A DNA stretch of 61,963 nucleotides from NCBI GenBank assembly GCA_021813685.1, contig JAKAJS010000205.1, positions 1 through 61,963 of the forward strand. The letters run 5' to 3'. This stretch comes from Deltaproteobacteria bacterium. Lineage in GTDB: Bacteria; Desulfobacterota; Syntrophobacteria; Syntrophobacterales; Syntrophobacteraceae. The notes beneath the pieces are model-generated. The model was not told where the DNA came from. It ran no database searches and was given only the letters and a program-made list of their open reading frames with translations. Numbering within the stretch: the stretch's first letter is position 1; each line of letters begins with the position of its first letter. This document shows positions 45,757 through 55,168 of the stretch, in pieces. Position numbers and translations under genes: made by a program.

Positions 45757-46716
45757 ATGTCCCGTAATGCCATAGGATATAGTACAGCAATCGCAGCCGT
45801 GGCTTTCTGGTCGACCACCGGTGTCTTTCTTTCCTATTTGAGCACGCATTTCAAGGTGGAACCGCTTGCCCTTGCGTTTTGGCGCAATCTTTTGATTTCC
45901 GCCACCCTGGTGCCGGTTTTTTTGCTGACAAACAGGCGTCTTCTGCGCATTGCCCCCGGGGAGATCGGGTTTTACGCTCTTTTCGGGTTCGTTCTGGCTT
46001 TGCTCAACTATATTTGGACCCTTGCGGTAGTCAAGGACGGGGCTGCGGTCGCAACAGTACTCATCTATAGCTCGACAGGTTTTACGGCCGTTTTCGCCCG
46101 CTTTCTCTTCAGAGAAAAACTCGGCCCGGCCAAAATAGCGGCCATTCTTTTCAGTCTGGTCGGCTGTGTCATGGTTTCCAACGCCTACCGGGCCGAAATG
46201 TGGAGGCTCAACGTAGTGGGGGTATCCGCGGGTCTGCTTTCAGGGATTGCTTTTTCGGGGTTTAGCCTGTTTTCCAAGGAGGCATCGAGACGAAAGGTCA
46301 ACTCGTGGACGTCCCTGATCTATTCCTTTATCTTCGGTGCGGTGTTTACCTTCGCCTTCAGTCTCGTTCCAAGGCTTCCGGGCTCGGCCGGGGTCGCGAG
46401 ACTGCTTTCCCCGAACCTGCCCGCAACGGGATGGCTCGTGCTCGTCGTACTCGCTCTCGTGCCAACACTTTTCGGCTTCTGGTTCTACAACATGTCGATG
46501 AACTACCTGCCTGCAAGTACTGCGAACCTGCTCGCGACCCTGGAGCCGCCCATGACGGCGCTGGAGGCCTACGTTCTTCTCGATGAGCGCATGACGATCA
46601 TCCAGATTGCCGGCGGTCTGGCAATTCTCGCGGCAGTGGCGATGGTGCAGTTTGAAAAAGCGGAACCGCGGACATCGGCGGCACCACTGGATATCCCTTC
46701 AAGCGATCGAACGTAA
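45757..46716 (+). CDS. EamA-family (DMT) transporter
   Basis: 319 residues with about ten hydrophobic helices in two EamA repeats; AVAFWSTTGVFLSYL in the first and a second repeat starting near residue 150 (SAGLLSGIAFSGFSLFSKEA). The inner-membrane exporter class for amino acids, nucleotides or metabolites; the substrate is unknown. A GGAGGG ribosome site precedes the ATG. Its end is only 4 bp from the convergent fabF stop. Confidence 0.88.
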   Translation: MSRNAIGYSTAIAAVAFWSTTGVFLSYLSTHFKVEPLALAFWRNLLISATLVPVFLLTNRRLLRIAPGEIGFYALFGFVLALLNYIWTLAVVKDGAAVATVLIYSSTGFTAVFARFLFREKLGPAKIAAILFSLVGCVMVSNAYRAEMWRLNVVGVSAGLLSGIAFSGFSLFSKEASRRKVNSWTSLIYSFIFGAVFTFAFSLVPRLPGSAGVARLLSPNLPATGWLVLVVLALVPTLFGFWFYNMSMNYLPASTANLLATLEPPMTALEAYVLLDERMTIIQIAGGLAILAAVAMVQFEKAEPRTSAAPLDIPSSDRT

Positions 46717-46720
46717 CGTT

Positions 46721-47977
46721 TTATTCTTTCCACCTCTTGAAGACGAGCGTCCCGTTGGTACCCCCGAAACCAAACGAATTGGAGAGCGCCACCTCGATGT
46801 CCGCCTTGCGGGCGGTGTTGGGGACGTAGTCCAGATCGCAGTCCGGATCGGGGAATTCATAATTGACCGTCGGGGGCATGGTCTGATGGTGCAGGGTAAG
46901 AGCGGTGAAGGCGGCCTCGATCCCGCCGGCCGCACCCAGCAGGTGCCCGGTCATCGATTTGGTGGAACTTACGGCCATCTTGTAGGCGTGATCGCCGAAG
47001 ACGGTCTTTATCGCCTGTGTTTCGTATTTGTCGTTGAGATCCGTCGAGGTGCCGTGAGCATTGATATACTGGACGTCCAGGGGGGAAATCCCGGCATCGT
47101 CGAGGGCTGCCTGCATACACCGCGCGGCCCCTTCGCCTTCGGGAGCGGGAGCGGCCATGTGGAAGGCATCCCCGGAGGCCCCGAAACCGATAACTTCGGC
47201 GTAGATTTTGGCGCCTCGCGCACGGGCGCACTCGAGCTCTTCGAGGATCAAAAGCCCGGAGCCTTCGCCCATGACAAAGCCGTCGCGCTCCTTGTCGAAA
47301 GGCCTGGAGGCGTGCAGCGGATCGTCATTTCGGGTCGAAAGGGCGCGCATAGCCGTAAACCCCGCTATTGCGAGCCGGGTTACGGTCGATTCCACCCCTC
47401 CCGTAATCATCGCTTCGGCAAAGCCGTTTCGAATGAGATGATAGGCTTGCCCGACTGCGTGGGTCCCGGCAGCGCAGGCGGTCTGCAAAGAAAGATTGGG
47501 ACCTTTTGCGCCGTGATAGATCGAGATGAGCCCCGGTGCCATATTGCTGATGATCATCGGGATGAAAAAGGGGCTGACCTTTTTGGGACCCGATTCGAGC
47601 ATCTGTTTGTGGGATTCTTCGATGGTAAGCAGGCCGCCCAGGCCGCACCCGACTACCACGCCGACCCGCGGAGCGAACTCGGGGGGAATCTTCAGCCCGG
47701 AGTCTTCCATGGCGTAGCGGGCAGCACCCAGGGCGAACTGGAGAAACGGGTCCATCTTTCGCAGCTCTTTTTTGTTTATGAACTCCTCGGGATGGAAATT
47801 CTTGACCTCTCCGGCTATTCGGCTCGCGTATCCGGTGGAATCAAAGCGCGTAATGGGACCAATGCCCGATTTGCCCGCAACCAGGTTAGACCAGTTTTCC
47901 TCGATCCCGATGCCAACCGGAGAGACCAGCCCGATCCCGGTAATAACCACACGCCGCCTGTTGTTTTCTGGATTCAT
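46721..47977 (-). CDS. fabF: 3-oxoacyl-ACP synthase II
   Basis: 418 residues. [11 protein letters not shown] contains the active-site cysteine (Cys168), [11 protein letters not shown] and [11 protein letters not shown] the two catalytic histidines, the C-H-H triad of FabF. It condenses malonyl-ACP with growing acyl-ACP. It is the last gene of the lipid operon; fabG lies 58 bp upstream with a 7-bp repeat array in the gap and no acpP between them, unlike the usual fabG-acpP-fabF order. Confidence 0.95.
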   Translation of the reverse strand: MNPENNRRRVVITGIGLVSPVGIGIEENWSNLVAGKSGIGPITRFDSTGYASRIAGEVKNFHPEEFINKKELRKMDPFLQFALGAARYAMEDSGLKIPPEFAPRVGVVVGCGLGGLLTIEESHKQMLESGPKKVSPFFIPMIISNMAPGLISIYHGAKGPNLSLQTACAAGTHAVGQAYHLIRNGFAEAMITGGVESTVTRLAIAGFTAMRALSTRNDDPLHASRPFDKERDGFVMGEGSGLLILEELECARARGAKIYAEVIGFGASGDAFHMAAPAPEGEGAARCMQAALDDAGISPLDVQYINAHGTSTDLNDKYETQAIKTVFGDHAYKMAVSSTKSMTGHLLGAAGGIEAAFTALTLHHQTMPPTVNYEFPDPDCDLDYVPNTARKADIEVALSNSFGFGGTNGTLVFKRWKE

Positions 47978-48000
47978 CCTGCCGTTTCCTCAGTTCTGGT

Positions 48001-48038
48001 CTAGTTTCCAGTTTTTAGTTGCTAGTTGCTGGTTTCTA
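48001..48038 (-). repeat. Stop-anchored 7-bp repeat array after fabG (one arm)
   Basis: Minus strand, starting in the fabG stop codon: TAGAAAC, CAGCAAC, TAGCAAC, TAAAAAC, TGGAAAC, TAGACCA. Five of the six units match NNNNAAC and four begin with a stop triplet. No complementary arm is found before fabF. The same NNNNAAC words recur at the liv locus (61053-61161). Confidence 0.75.
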
Positions 48039-48776
48039 CATATACATGCCGCCGTTTACATGGATCACCTGGCCGGTTATATAGGCGGCCGCATCGGAGG
48101 CGAGAAAAGAAACGGCCGCCGCAACCTCTTCGGGAGCCCCCGCCCGACCGGCCGGAATCTGCGAAAGCAGGACCTCGCGGGCTTTCTGCGGAATGGCCGC
48201 CGTCATGTCGGTTTCGATATATCCGGGAGCTACGGCGTTTACCGTGATCTTTCTGGAGACGATTTCCCGGGCAAGAGATTTGGTCAGACCGATGATGCCC
48301 GCTTTTGCCGCCGAATAGTTGCACTGACCGGGATTGCCCGTAAGAGCCACGACCGAGGTGACGTTTATAATGCGGCCGAACCGTCGCCGCATCATGGGCC
48401 GCACAACCGCCTGCGAGCAAAGAAAAGCGCCTTTGAGGTTGGTCGACATGACATCGTCCCACTCTGCGGGCTTCATGATCGCCAAAAGGTTGTCTCTGGC
48501 AATTCCGGCGTTATTTACGAGCACATCGATCCGGCCATGCGCATCGACTATCTGATCGAAGGCGGCTTTTACCTCACCGGGGTCCGCCACGTCGAAGCGC
48601 ATGGCGCTCGCCGCCGCGCCCCTTTTCTCGATCAGGGAGACGGTTTCCTCTGCAGCCCCGGGACTCGAGTTGTAATTGACGATCACCCGGGTGTCGGGTG
48701 CAGACAACTCCACGGCGATGGCCCGGCCGATACCGCGGCTTGCCCCCGTTACCACCACAACGCGCTGGTCGCTCAA
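48036..48776 (-). CDS. fabG: 3-oxoacyl-ACP reductase
   Basis: 246 residues, short-chain dehydrogenase. TGASRGIGRAIA binds NADP; the catalytic Ser-Tyr-Lys set is in TSVVALTGNPGQCNYSAAKAG. It reduces 3-oxoacyl-ACP in fatty acid elongation. Its stop TAG is the first unit of a repeat array. Between it and the upstream etfA lies another, palindromic, array. Confidence 0.93.
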   Translation of the reverse strand: MSDQRVVVVTGASRGIGRAIAVELSAPDTRVIVNYNSSPGAAEETVSLIEKRGAAASAMRFDVADPGEVKAAFDQIVDAHGRIDVLVNNAGIARDNLLAIMKPAEWDDVMSTNLKGAFLCSQAVVRPMMRRRFGRIINVTSVVALTGNPGQCNYSAAKAGIIGLTKSLAREIVSRKITVNAVAPGYIETDMTAAIPQKAREVLLSQIPAGRAGAPEEVAAAVSFLASDAAAYITGQVIHVNGGMYM

Positions 48777-48795
48777 TTCGGCTCCTTTATTACAT

Positions 48796-48882
48796 GCGGA
48801 AGCGGGAAGCAGGGAGCGGGAAGCGTGAAGATTTTATTCCTGCTTCACGCTTCCCGCTTCTCGCTCCCGATTTCATGCCTCA
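48796..48882 (-). repeat. Stop-anchored 7-bp repeat palindrome after etfA (GCGGGAA family)
   Basis: On the minus strand the array runs through the etfA end: TGAGGCA, TGAAATC (etfA stop), GGGAGCG, AGAAGCG, GGAAGCG, TGAAGCA, GGAATAA. After a short spacer the complementary arm (plus 48796-48830) completes a stem. The units are nearly the same as those after the glutamate synthase FMN subunit (4389-4551). The far arm ends about 20 bp before the fabG start. Confidence 0.8.
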
Positions 48883-50066
48883 CGCTCGCGTTTAATACGC
48901 TTGATGAACTCAGGGAGAAATTCGAACAGATCGGCCACCACCCCGTAGGTGGCCACATCGAAGATGGGCGCCTCCGGGTCACGGTTTACGGCCACGATGA
49001 CCTGTGAGCCCTGCATTCCCACGAGATGCTGCACCGCACCCGATATGCCTGCCGCCATGTAGAGCGTTGGCGCAACGGTCCTGCCCGTCTGGCCGACCTG
49101 GTGAGAAGGCGCCATCCAGCCCTCCTCCACCGCGCCGCGCGAGGCTCCGACAGCCCCGTTCAACATCCCGGCCAGTTCCTCGATCAAGTGGAAATTCTCC
49201 GCACTTCGCATACCCCGCCCACCGGAGACGATCACGTCGGCCTCGGTCAACTTGGCCGTCTGATCCTGTTCGGCGATCACCTCGAGCACTTCCACCCGCG
49301 CCGTAAAGCACTCCTCGGGCAATTCCACTCTCTCGATGCGCCCCTTTCGCCCCTCAAGCCGTACGGGCTTCATGACCTTGGGACGCACCGTGGCCATCTG
49401 CGGCCGCCGGTTGGGACAGATGATGGTCGCCATCACGTTTCCGCCGAAGGCCGGCCGGGTCTGGAGCAAATGGCCCTCGTCTGCGATGTCGAGTTCCGTG
49501 CAGTCGGCGGTGAGTCCGGTCTTGAAGCCTGCGGCCACACGCGGAATGAAAGAGCGGCCCATGCTCGTCGCGCCGGCAAGAAAAATTTCGGGACGATGGC
49601 GCCCTATCAGTTCGACGATGCATTTCGCATAACGCTCATCGGTAAAATGGGCCAACTCGGGCCGATCGACCACGTAGACCACCTCGGCGCCATACGCGAT
49701 GAGCTCTTCGGCCACTTCGTCGCCCAGGCCCGAGCCTAGCAGCACCGCCCCGAGTTCCACGCCTCTTTTGTCCGCCAGGATGCGCCCGGCGCTCAAAAGC
49801 TCATGGCTCACCCGGTGCACCGTGCCTTCGCGCCATTCGGCGAACACCCACACTCCCCGATAGCTCCCGAGGTCCTCCGCAGGCCCCTGGCCCACTTCGG
49901 GAAGAGACAGGGCGCCGAACTCGCACGTATCGACGCAAATGCCGCAAAGCGAACACTCCTCCGAGATCTCCACCCGGTTTTCGCGCATAGAGATCGCGCC
50001 CATCGGACAGGCGTCCGAACAGACCCCGCAAACCGTGCATTTCTGCCTATCGACAATGGCTTTCAT
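48873..50066 (-). CDS. etfA: Electron transfer flavoprotein alpha subunit with N-terminal 2[4Fe-4S] ferredoxin domain
   Basis: 397 residues from ATG 50066, overlapping the etfB stop by 4 bp. Residues 1-60 are a ferredoxin domain (CTVCGVCSDACP and CSLCGICVDTC); the rest is EtfA with FAD-binding VSGGRGMRSAENF and GRTVAPTLYMAAGISGA. The fused ferredoxin form is known in anaerobes and could link the ETF to low-potential electron carriers. It forms a unit with etfB and an acyl-CoA dehydrogenase inside the lipid operon. Its stop lies in a 7-bp repeat array. Confidence 0.92.
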   Translation of the reverse strand: MKAIVDRQKCTVCGVCSDACPMGAISMRENRVEISEECSLCGICVDTCEFGALSLPEVGQGPAEDLGSYRGVWVFAEWREGTVHRVSHELLSAGRILADKRGVELGAVLLGSGLGDEVAEELIAYGAEVVYVVDRPELAHFTDERYAKCIVELIGRHRPEIFLAGATSMGRSFIPRVAAGFKTGLTADCTELDIADEGHLLQTRPAFGGNVMATIICPNRRPQMATVRPKVMKPVRLEGRKGRIERVELPEECFTARVEVLEVIAEQDQTAKLTEADVIVSGGRGMRSAENFHLIEELAGMLNGAVGASRGAVEEGWMAPSHQVGQTGRTVAPTLYMAAGISGAVQHLVGMQGSQVIVAVNRDPEAPIFDVATYGVVADLFEFLPEFIKRIKREREA

Positions 50067-50854
50067 AGACCTGGCACCCTGGCCTTCTTTAAATATTGGA
50101 AAAGCTGCTCGGCCTGATGTTCGACCGGGCCTTCGAGCTGAACGCGGTTTCCGCGCCTCTGGGGGCTGAAAACCCGTACGACCTGGGTAAAGGAGCCGCA
50201 AAGGCCGGTGGAGTTCGGATCAAGCCCCAGTTCCGCATTTCCCCAGACGGGAATTTCCGCCTTCTTGGCCCGCATCTTGTGGCGAAGAGAGGGAACCCGC
50301 GGCTCGCCCAACTCCTTTATCACCGTCATGAGAGCCGGAAGCTGAATCCTCCAGATCTCGACGCCTTCATCGGTCTGGCGCGCAACCTTGAGAAACCCCT
50401 GCTCTTCGAGCTCGATCTTTTTGACAAAGGTCGCATAGGGAAAATCGAGAAGCGCGGCCATCTCCGGCCCCACCTGCGCCGTATCGCCGTCGACGGCCTG
50501 CTTGCCGCAAAGAATGAGATCGACATCGCCCATTTTGCGGATGGCCGCAGCAAGCGTGGTGGAGGTGGCCCACGTGTCGGACCCCGCAAAGGCGCGGTCG
50601 CTCAAAAGCACCGCATCGTCTGCCCCCAGGCCCAGCGTTTCCCGCAACGCCTCGGCGGCCTGCGGCGGCCCCATCGTGATCACCGTCACCCGTGCTCCGT
50701 TTTGGTCCTTGATTTTGAGCGCCCCTTCGACGGCAAACATGTCGAAGGGATTGATGATGCTCTCGACCCCCTGGCGCACCAGGGTGTGGGTGTCGGGGTC
50801 GATCCGAACGTTTTTGGTGTCAGGCACCTGCTTGATGCATACGACTATGTGCAT
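50063..50854 (-). CDS. etfB: Electron transfer flavoprotein beta subunit
   Basis: 263 residues: VCIKQVPDTKNVRIDPDTHT at the N-terminus and LCGKQAVDGDTAQVGPEMAA, the EtfB signature. It pairs with EtfA to carry electrons from the acyl-CoA dehydrogenase encoded directly upstream (1-bp gap). Stop overlaps the etfA start (ATGA). In anaerobes such sets may also take part in electron bifurcation; no bifurcation marker is seen here. Confidence 0.93.
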   Translation of the reverse strand: MHIVVCIKQVPDTKNVRIDPDTHTLVRQGVESIINPFDMFAVEGALKIKDQNGARVTVITMGPPQAAEALRETLGLGADDAVLLSDRAFAGSDTWATSTTLAAAIRKMGDVDLILCGKQAVDGDTAQVGPEMAALLDFPYATFVKKIELEEQGFLKVARQTDEGVEIWRIQLPALMTVIKELGEPRVPSLRHKMRAKKAEIPVWGNAELGLDPNSTGLCGSFTQVVRVFSPQRRGNRVQLEGPVEHQAEQLFQYLKKARVPGL

Positions 50855-50855
50855 A

Positions 50856-52025
50856 TCAGAAGAAGCTCTCCTTAAGCCTGCCGTATTCCTTGTTCAGTTC
50901 CTGGCCGATGATGTTGCGCTGAATTTCGTTTGTCCCCTCGTAGATTTGCAGGATCTTCGCATCGCGCATCATTTTTTCGACCGGGTAATCCTTCATGTAC
51001 CCATAACCGCCAAGCACCTGCACGGCGTTTGTGGAGACCTCCATGGCCACATCCCCGGCGAACACCTTGGCCATTGCGGCCACTTTGCTCACCTCGCGAG
51101 GCTCCGAATCCATATAGCGCGCAACGCTGTAGATCAGGGCGCGCGCCGCCTCGGTCTTTGTGGCCATATCGGCAAGCTTGTGCTGAATCGCCTGGAAGCT
51201 GATGATCGGCTTTTCGAACTGGACTCTTTTACGCGCATATTCGACGGCCACATCGAGCGCCCCCTGGGCCAGACCGACTCCCAGAGCCCCGATGCCGGGT
51301 CGCGATTTATCGAACGTCTTCATGGCGATGATAAAGCCCATCCCCTCTCTTCCGATCAATCTGTCGGCAGGAATGCGGCAATCCTGGAAAATGAGCTCGC
51401 GGGTCGCAGAAGCTCGGATGCCGAGCTTTTTTTCCTTTTTTCCAAAGAAAAAGCCCGGGTCTCCCTTTTCGACCACAAAAAAGCTCGCACCGCGCGGCCC
51501 CTTGCTCCGGTCGGTTATCGCCAGCACCGAATAGATCTCCGACTCGCCCCCGTTGGTGATCCACTGCTTGGAGCCGTTGAGCACATAATAATCGCCGTCT
51601 TTCACCGCGGTCGTGCGAATCCCCGAGACATCGCTTCCCGCCCCCGGCTCGGTCAGCCCGAAGGCCGCCAGTCTCTTCCCCGAGGCGATCTGGGGCAGAT
51701 ATTTCTGCTTTAATTCCTCGCTTCCGAAAAGAAGGATCGGATAGGCCCCCAGACCGCTTGCCGCAAAGCTTGTCGCTATGCCTATGCAAGCCTCCCCCAG
51801 CTTTTCGACCGCAAGGCAGTTTTCGAATACCCCTCCGCCCGTTCCGCCGTACTGCTCGGGAATGTAGAGGCCAAATAGATCGGCCTGGGCCAGGTTGTGC
51901 ATGATCTCCCAGGGGAACTGCTCGGATTCGTCCAGTTCCGCCCGGATCGGGCGAATCTTTTCCCTGGCGATCTGCTCGGTCAATTCCTGGATCATTTTCT
52001 GTTCTTCAGTCAAGAAATAGTCCAA
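50856..52025 (-). CDS. Acyl-CoA dehydrogenase
   Basis: 389 residues, standard acyl-CoA dehydrogenase: FGLTEPGAGSDVSGIRTTA and YVLNGSKQWITNG in the beta domain, and QIYEGTNEIQRNII near the end with the catalytic Glu. FAD enzyme, soluble, likely short- or medium-chain specific. It is followed by etfB-etfA, its electron acceptor, and preceded by plsX after a 222-bp gap. Confidence 0.93.
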   Translation of the reverse strand: MDYFLTEEQKMIQELTEQIAREKIRPIRAELDESEQFPWEIMHNLAQADLFGLYIPEQYGGTGGGVFENCLAVEKLGEACIGIATSFAASGLGAYPILLFGSEELKQKYLPQIASGKRLAAFGLTEPGAGSDVSGIRTTAVKDGDYYVLNGSKQWITNGGESEIYSVLAITDRSKGPRGASFFVVEKGDPGFFFGKKEKKLGIRASATRELIFQDCRIPADRLIGREGMGFIIAMKTFDKSRPGIGALGVGLAQGALDVAVEYARKRVQFEKPIISFQAIQHKLADMATKTEAARALIYSVARYMDSEPREVSKVAAMAKVFAGDVAMEVSTNAVQVLGGYGYMKDYPVEKMMRDAKILQIYEGTNEIQRNIIGQELNKEYGRLKESFF

Positions 52026-52247
52026 CGTATTTCCTCCGGTCGAAAAAACTTTCCGTCAGCTTCATCGTCCGCGTAACGAAGCGGCAACAAAGATATTTTG
52101 CTTATCATAAAAGCGGGTAAAAATCCACCGCAGTCCCTCATGTTACCCCGGAACACCCCAAATCAATGAAACGTTCGCGGGGGGCGCATTTATTCCTGCT
52201 TCCGGAGTTACTCTGCGCTCTTTGCGTCTCTTTGGCGGATTCGATTC

Positions 52248-53291
52248 TTATTTTGGCGCAGAAGACCATCTGGTTTTAAAATTTTCAAAAAAGACCATGG
52301 CACTAAACTGCTTGAAATCCACAGCCGAAGCGCCCTGTTCGATATCCGCCATTTTTTCGCAGATCCGATCCCGCGTGATCCGGCAGGCAAGCCCGATGGC
52401 GCTGCTTACCGCCGAGCGCCCGGAACGGCCGTGGGCCACGATGACCGGACTTTTTACCCCCAAAAGAGGAGCTCCGCCAACGTGCTGATACGCCAAACCC
52501 TGTTTGAGATCCTCCAGGGCAGTCCCCAGCCCGGTGCTCCGCGGTGCGACCCGGCTCCCGAGTTCCCCCATCATCCACTCGGAAAACCCCTCGCACATTT
52601 TCATGACGATATTGCCGACAAACCCGTCGCAGACGACCGCATCGGCCTTGCCTGCGAAAAGTTCGTGGGGTTCCATATTGCCGAGAAAGTTCAGGCTCGA
52701 GCGGTGCAAAAGAGCGTAGGCCCGCTGCACGGCCCTCGTGCCCTTGGTCGCTTCGCTTCCGATATTGAGCAGGGCGACCGCCGGGCGCTCTATCCCCCGA
52801 CTCACCCTGAGGTACATATGGGCAAGGAGTGCAGACTGGGCGAGATGCAGCGCCCCCGATTCGGGATGAGCCCCGGCGTCAAGCAGGATCGGTCTTGCGT
52901 CCGTGGTTGGCAGGGAAACGGCAAGGGCAGGCCTTTTAAGCCCGGGCAAAAGCCCCACGAAGTGCTTGGCGGCCGCTACCACCGCCGAACTGTTCCCGGC
53001 GCTCACTACGCAATCGACCTCGCCTTCGGCCAGCATGCGCATTGCAACGTTAATCGACGCCTCGCGCTTTTTTCGAATGGCTGTCGGACCGAATTCCTCC
53101 ATCGAGACGACAAGAGGAGCGTGTACGACCCGCACACCCGATGAGATCCCGTCAGGCAAAAGAGCTCGAAGGGCCTCTTCGTCTCCCACCAGCACGAGTT
53201 CCGCCGGGCAAAACACCCCGGCCTGAAGCGCTCCCTCCACTACAGACAGCGGCGCATGGTCTCCGCCCATGGCGTCTATAGCAATTTTCAT
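52248..53291 (-). CDS. plsX: Phosphate acyltransferase
   Basis: 347 residues. MKIAIDAMGGDHAP is the family N-terminus; SAGNSSAVVAAAKHFVG and CDGFVGNIVMKMCEG are conserved. It converts acyl-ACP to acyl phosphate for phospholipid synthesis. It normally precedes fabH and fabD; here acyl-CoA dehydrogenase and ETF genes come next instead. Confidence 0.95.
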   Translation of the reverse strand: MKIAIDAMGGDHAPLSVVEGALQAGVFCPAELVLVGDEEALRALLPDGISSGVRVVHAPLVVSMEEFGPTAIRKKREASINVAMRMLAEGEVDCVVSAGNSSAVVAAAKHFVGLLPGLKRPALAVSLPTTDARPILLDAGAHPESGALHLAQSALLAHMYLRVSRGIERPAVALLNIGSEATKGTRAVQRAYALLHRSSLNFLGNMEPHELFAGKADAVVCDGFVGNIVMKMCEGFSEWMMGELGSRVAPRSTGLGTALEDLKQGLAYQHVGGAPLLGVKSPVIVAHGRSGRSAVSSAIGLACRITRDRICEKMADIEQGASAVDFKQFSAMVFFENFKTRWSSAPK

Positions 53292-53339
53292 CCAGCAGAC
53301 TCACTTCAGGGACGGGGTGGTAGCACCGTCGGCCGAGTC

Positions 53340-53362
53340 GCCCGCCTGCTTTGCGGGCGGGC
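53340..53362. repeat. Dispersed 23-bp hairpin, copy 2
   Basis: GCCCGCCTGCTT followed by TGCGGGCGGGC, an inverted repeat. It matches copy 1 at 6983-7005 except for two C/T changes. It lies between rpmF and plsX and may lower or stop transcription between them. Confidence 0.5.
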
Positions 53363-53434
53363 CAAGGGGGGCAGTATAACCCATCGGACGGATTGCCATG
53401 CCCAACCCACGCGCTCTTCACGTACCGCGGCGCG

Positions 53435-53617
53435 CTATTCTTCCTCGAGTTCCAGGACCAGGCGACCGTTGTAGTAGCCGCAGTTCGGGCAGGCGCGGTG
53501 CGCCAGGCGCAGCTCGCTGCACTGGGGACAACGGGCCAGAGCCGGCGTAGCAATGGCATGGTTCGCCCGGCGCTTATCCCGCCTGGCTTTGGACGTTTTT
53601 CTCTTCGGTACACCCAT
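53435..53617 (-). CDS. rpmF: 50S ribosomal protein L32
   Basis: 60 residues: GVPKRKTSKARRDKRRANHA at the N-terminus and a four-cysteine zinc form (CPQC, CPNC). Standard neighbour of the DUF177 gene upstream and plsX downstream, as in many bacteria. Confidence 0.97.
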   Translation of the reverse strand: MGVPKRKTSKARRDKRRANHAIATPALARCPQCSELRLAHRACPNCGYYNGRLVLELEEE

Positions 53618-53680
53618 CTTTTCTCGCTCCTAGTTCGAATAAGCCCGATGAAACGGGCGATTTAAACCGTATCGAGCCCC

Positions 53681-54229
53681 TTATTCCTCGGGCTGTTTTT
53701 TCTTGAGCACCTCGAGCTTGGCGAAGGGAGACCGCGAGGTGTGGTTTACCTTGCACCGGCAGGCCTCTTCATTGAGGTTGGCGCCACACCCGGGACATAT
53801 CCCCCGGCAATCTTCGCTGCAAAGCACCTTCACCGGAAGCCCCAGGAAAATCTGTTCGGCAACCAGCTCGTCGACCTCAATCACTTCCCCGTCAAAGAAC
53901 TCATAGAGCAGCTCATCGGCTTCGAGCTCTTTTTCGTCCTCCCGCTCCCCCCGCTCCTCGGTGACCAGGTAGATATCCACCTTTTCGTCGACGGGAAGCA
54001 AAAAGGGCCGCAAACACCGATGACAGCCGACCTCGAGAGCCCCCTGTATCGTTCCCGTGATCGTGAGGTGATCCGTGCGCTTGTCCAGGAAAAGCTCCAC
54101 CTGTAGCGGCTCGGGAAGTTTGAGGTGAAAGGGGTCGTCCGGAGGCACAAACCGGTCCAGCATTTCCTGGTCCCAGCGAAGGCTCAGGGTGCGGCCTGAA
54201 TCCGGTATTTCGTCAACGCGAACGCGCAT
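53681..54229 (-). CDS. DUF177 (YceD) family protein
   Basis: 182 residues starting MRVRVDEIPDSGRTL at 54229 (GAG ribosome site 7 bases upstream); the longer open frame is not supported. C-terminal CPGCGANLNEEACRC zinc-like cysteines and CSEDCRGICPGCG are typical. The family is linked to 23S rRNA maturation and always found before rpmF. Confidence 0.9.
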   Translation of the reverse strand: MRVRVDEIPDSGRTLSLRWDQEMLDRFVPPDDPFHLKLPEPLQVELFLDKRTDHLTITGTIQGALEVGCHRCLRPFLLPVDEKVDIYLVTEERGEREDEKELEADELLYEFFDGEVIEVDELVAEQIFLGLPVKVLCSEDCRGICPGCGANLNEEACRCKVNHTSRSPFAKLEVLKKKQPEE

Positions 54230-54371
54230 GGCAACTCTTTCATAAACACAAAACAAGCAGTATAAATCAATCTTTACTTCTGTCAACGGTTTTTGCGCGC
54301 TGCCCCGCACCGAGGTGGATAGACGCAACAGATCTCACCCGGCGGCCTTTTCCCCTCCCCCCCGAATTTGC

Positions 54372-54899
54372 TCAGTGGGCCGGGAGTTTCTCCACAGCCT
54401 TTGCCACAATGTCCTTTGACACTTCGGCGAAAATCTTTCTCCAGGCGTAAAAGGTCCACATGCCTTTGCCGTAGCCGATGGTTTTACTCGTTTCGATGGT
54501 CGTAACCGGTTGGCCGCCCCGCGTTATATCGACCCGCACCTTGAGCACCGTGCGGCCCACATAGGGCAGCACGCGCGTAGCCAGATGCGCCTCCCGGAAA
54601 TAGACGATGTGGGCTTTCATAACGTAGGGCTCTCCGGTGCTGTGGGGAGTCCAGAGCATCCCCTTTTCCTGCAGCGACTTTTCGATCCCGTTCCACAGCA
54701 TGCCGATCACATCGACGTCAAAGACCTTTGAGGTATCGTTTGACACATCGGCCACCCGGACCTGAACGGGAGACTGGGGAACCGCGGCCTCCGCGGGCGG
54801 GTTTGCGGGGACGCTAGCGCCTTTAGATCCCCAGAGGCCGCATCCGACCAGACATAATGGAAGGAGAACCAGGGCAAGAAACCGTATCTTTTTGACCAT
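54372..54899 (-). CDS. Lipoprotein of unknown function
   Basis: 175 residues from ATG 54899. The N-terminus is a lipoprotein signal peptide (RFLALVLLPLCLVGC, lipobox LVGC). The mature part has repeats of beta-strand segments (VRVADVSNDTSKVFDVDVIG; VLKVRVDITRGGQPVTT), like DUF4410/DUF799-type outer-membrane-associated lipoproteins. The function is not known. A weak AAAGGC ribosome site precedes the start. Confidence 0.75.
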   Translation of the reverse strand: MVKKIRFLALVLLPLCLVGCGLWGSKGASVPANPPAEAAVPQSPVQVRVADVSNDTSKVFDVDVIGMLWNGIEKSLQEKGMLWTPHSTGEPYVMKAHIVYFREAHLATRVLPYVGRTVLKVRVDITRGGQPVTTIETSKTIGYGKGMWTFYAWRKIFAEVSKDIVAKAVEKLPAH

Positions 54900-55168
54900 A
54901 TAAGTGCCTTTCTGCCGAGATTTGGGCGAATGTATACGAAAACTTGGCAAGAATCAAATGATTAGGGAGAAGGTAATGTGTCTTTTCGTGCGCCCCGCAG
55001 CGGATAGTGCCAGAGGAACATCAAATGGGCAAGAACTAATCGAGAGCGACTTCGTGTTGGATTGAGTTTACAAGAGTAGTATGCTAGTTTTTCGCACTGC
55101 AGCGATTGAGCAACCGCAGGCACAAAAATAACAGGAGGGCAAAAACCCTCCACAGGAGAGTTTTCACT

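Noticed and set aside
48796-48882. CRISPR array
   Set aside because: The repeats are 7 bases with no spacers and are mirrored as a palindrome; no cas genes are present.
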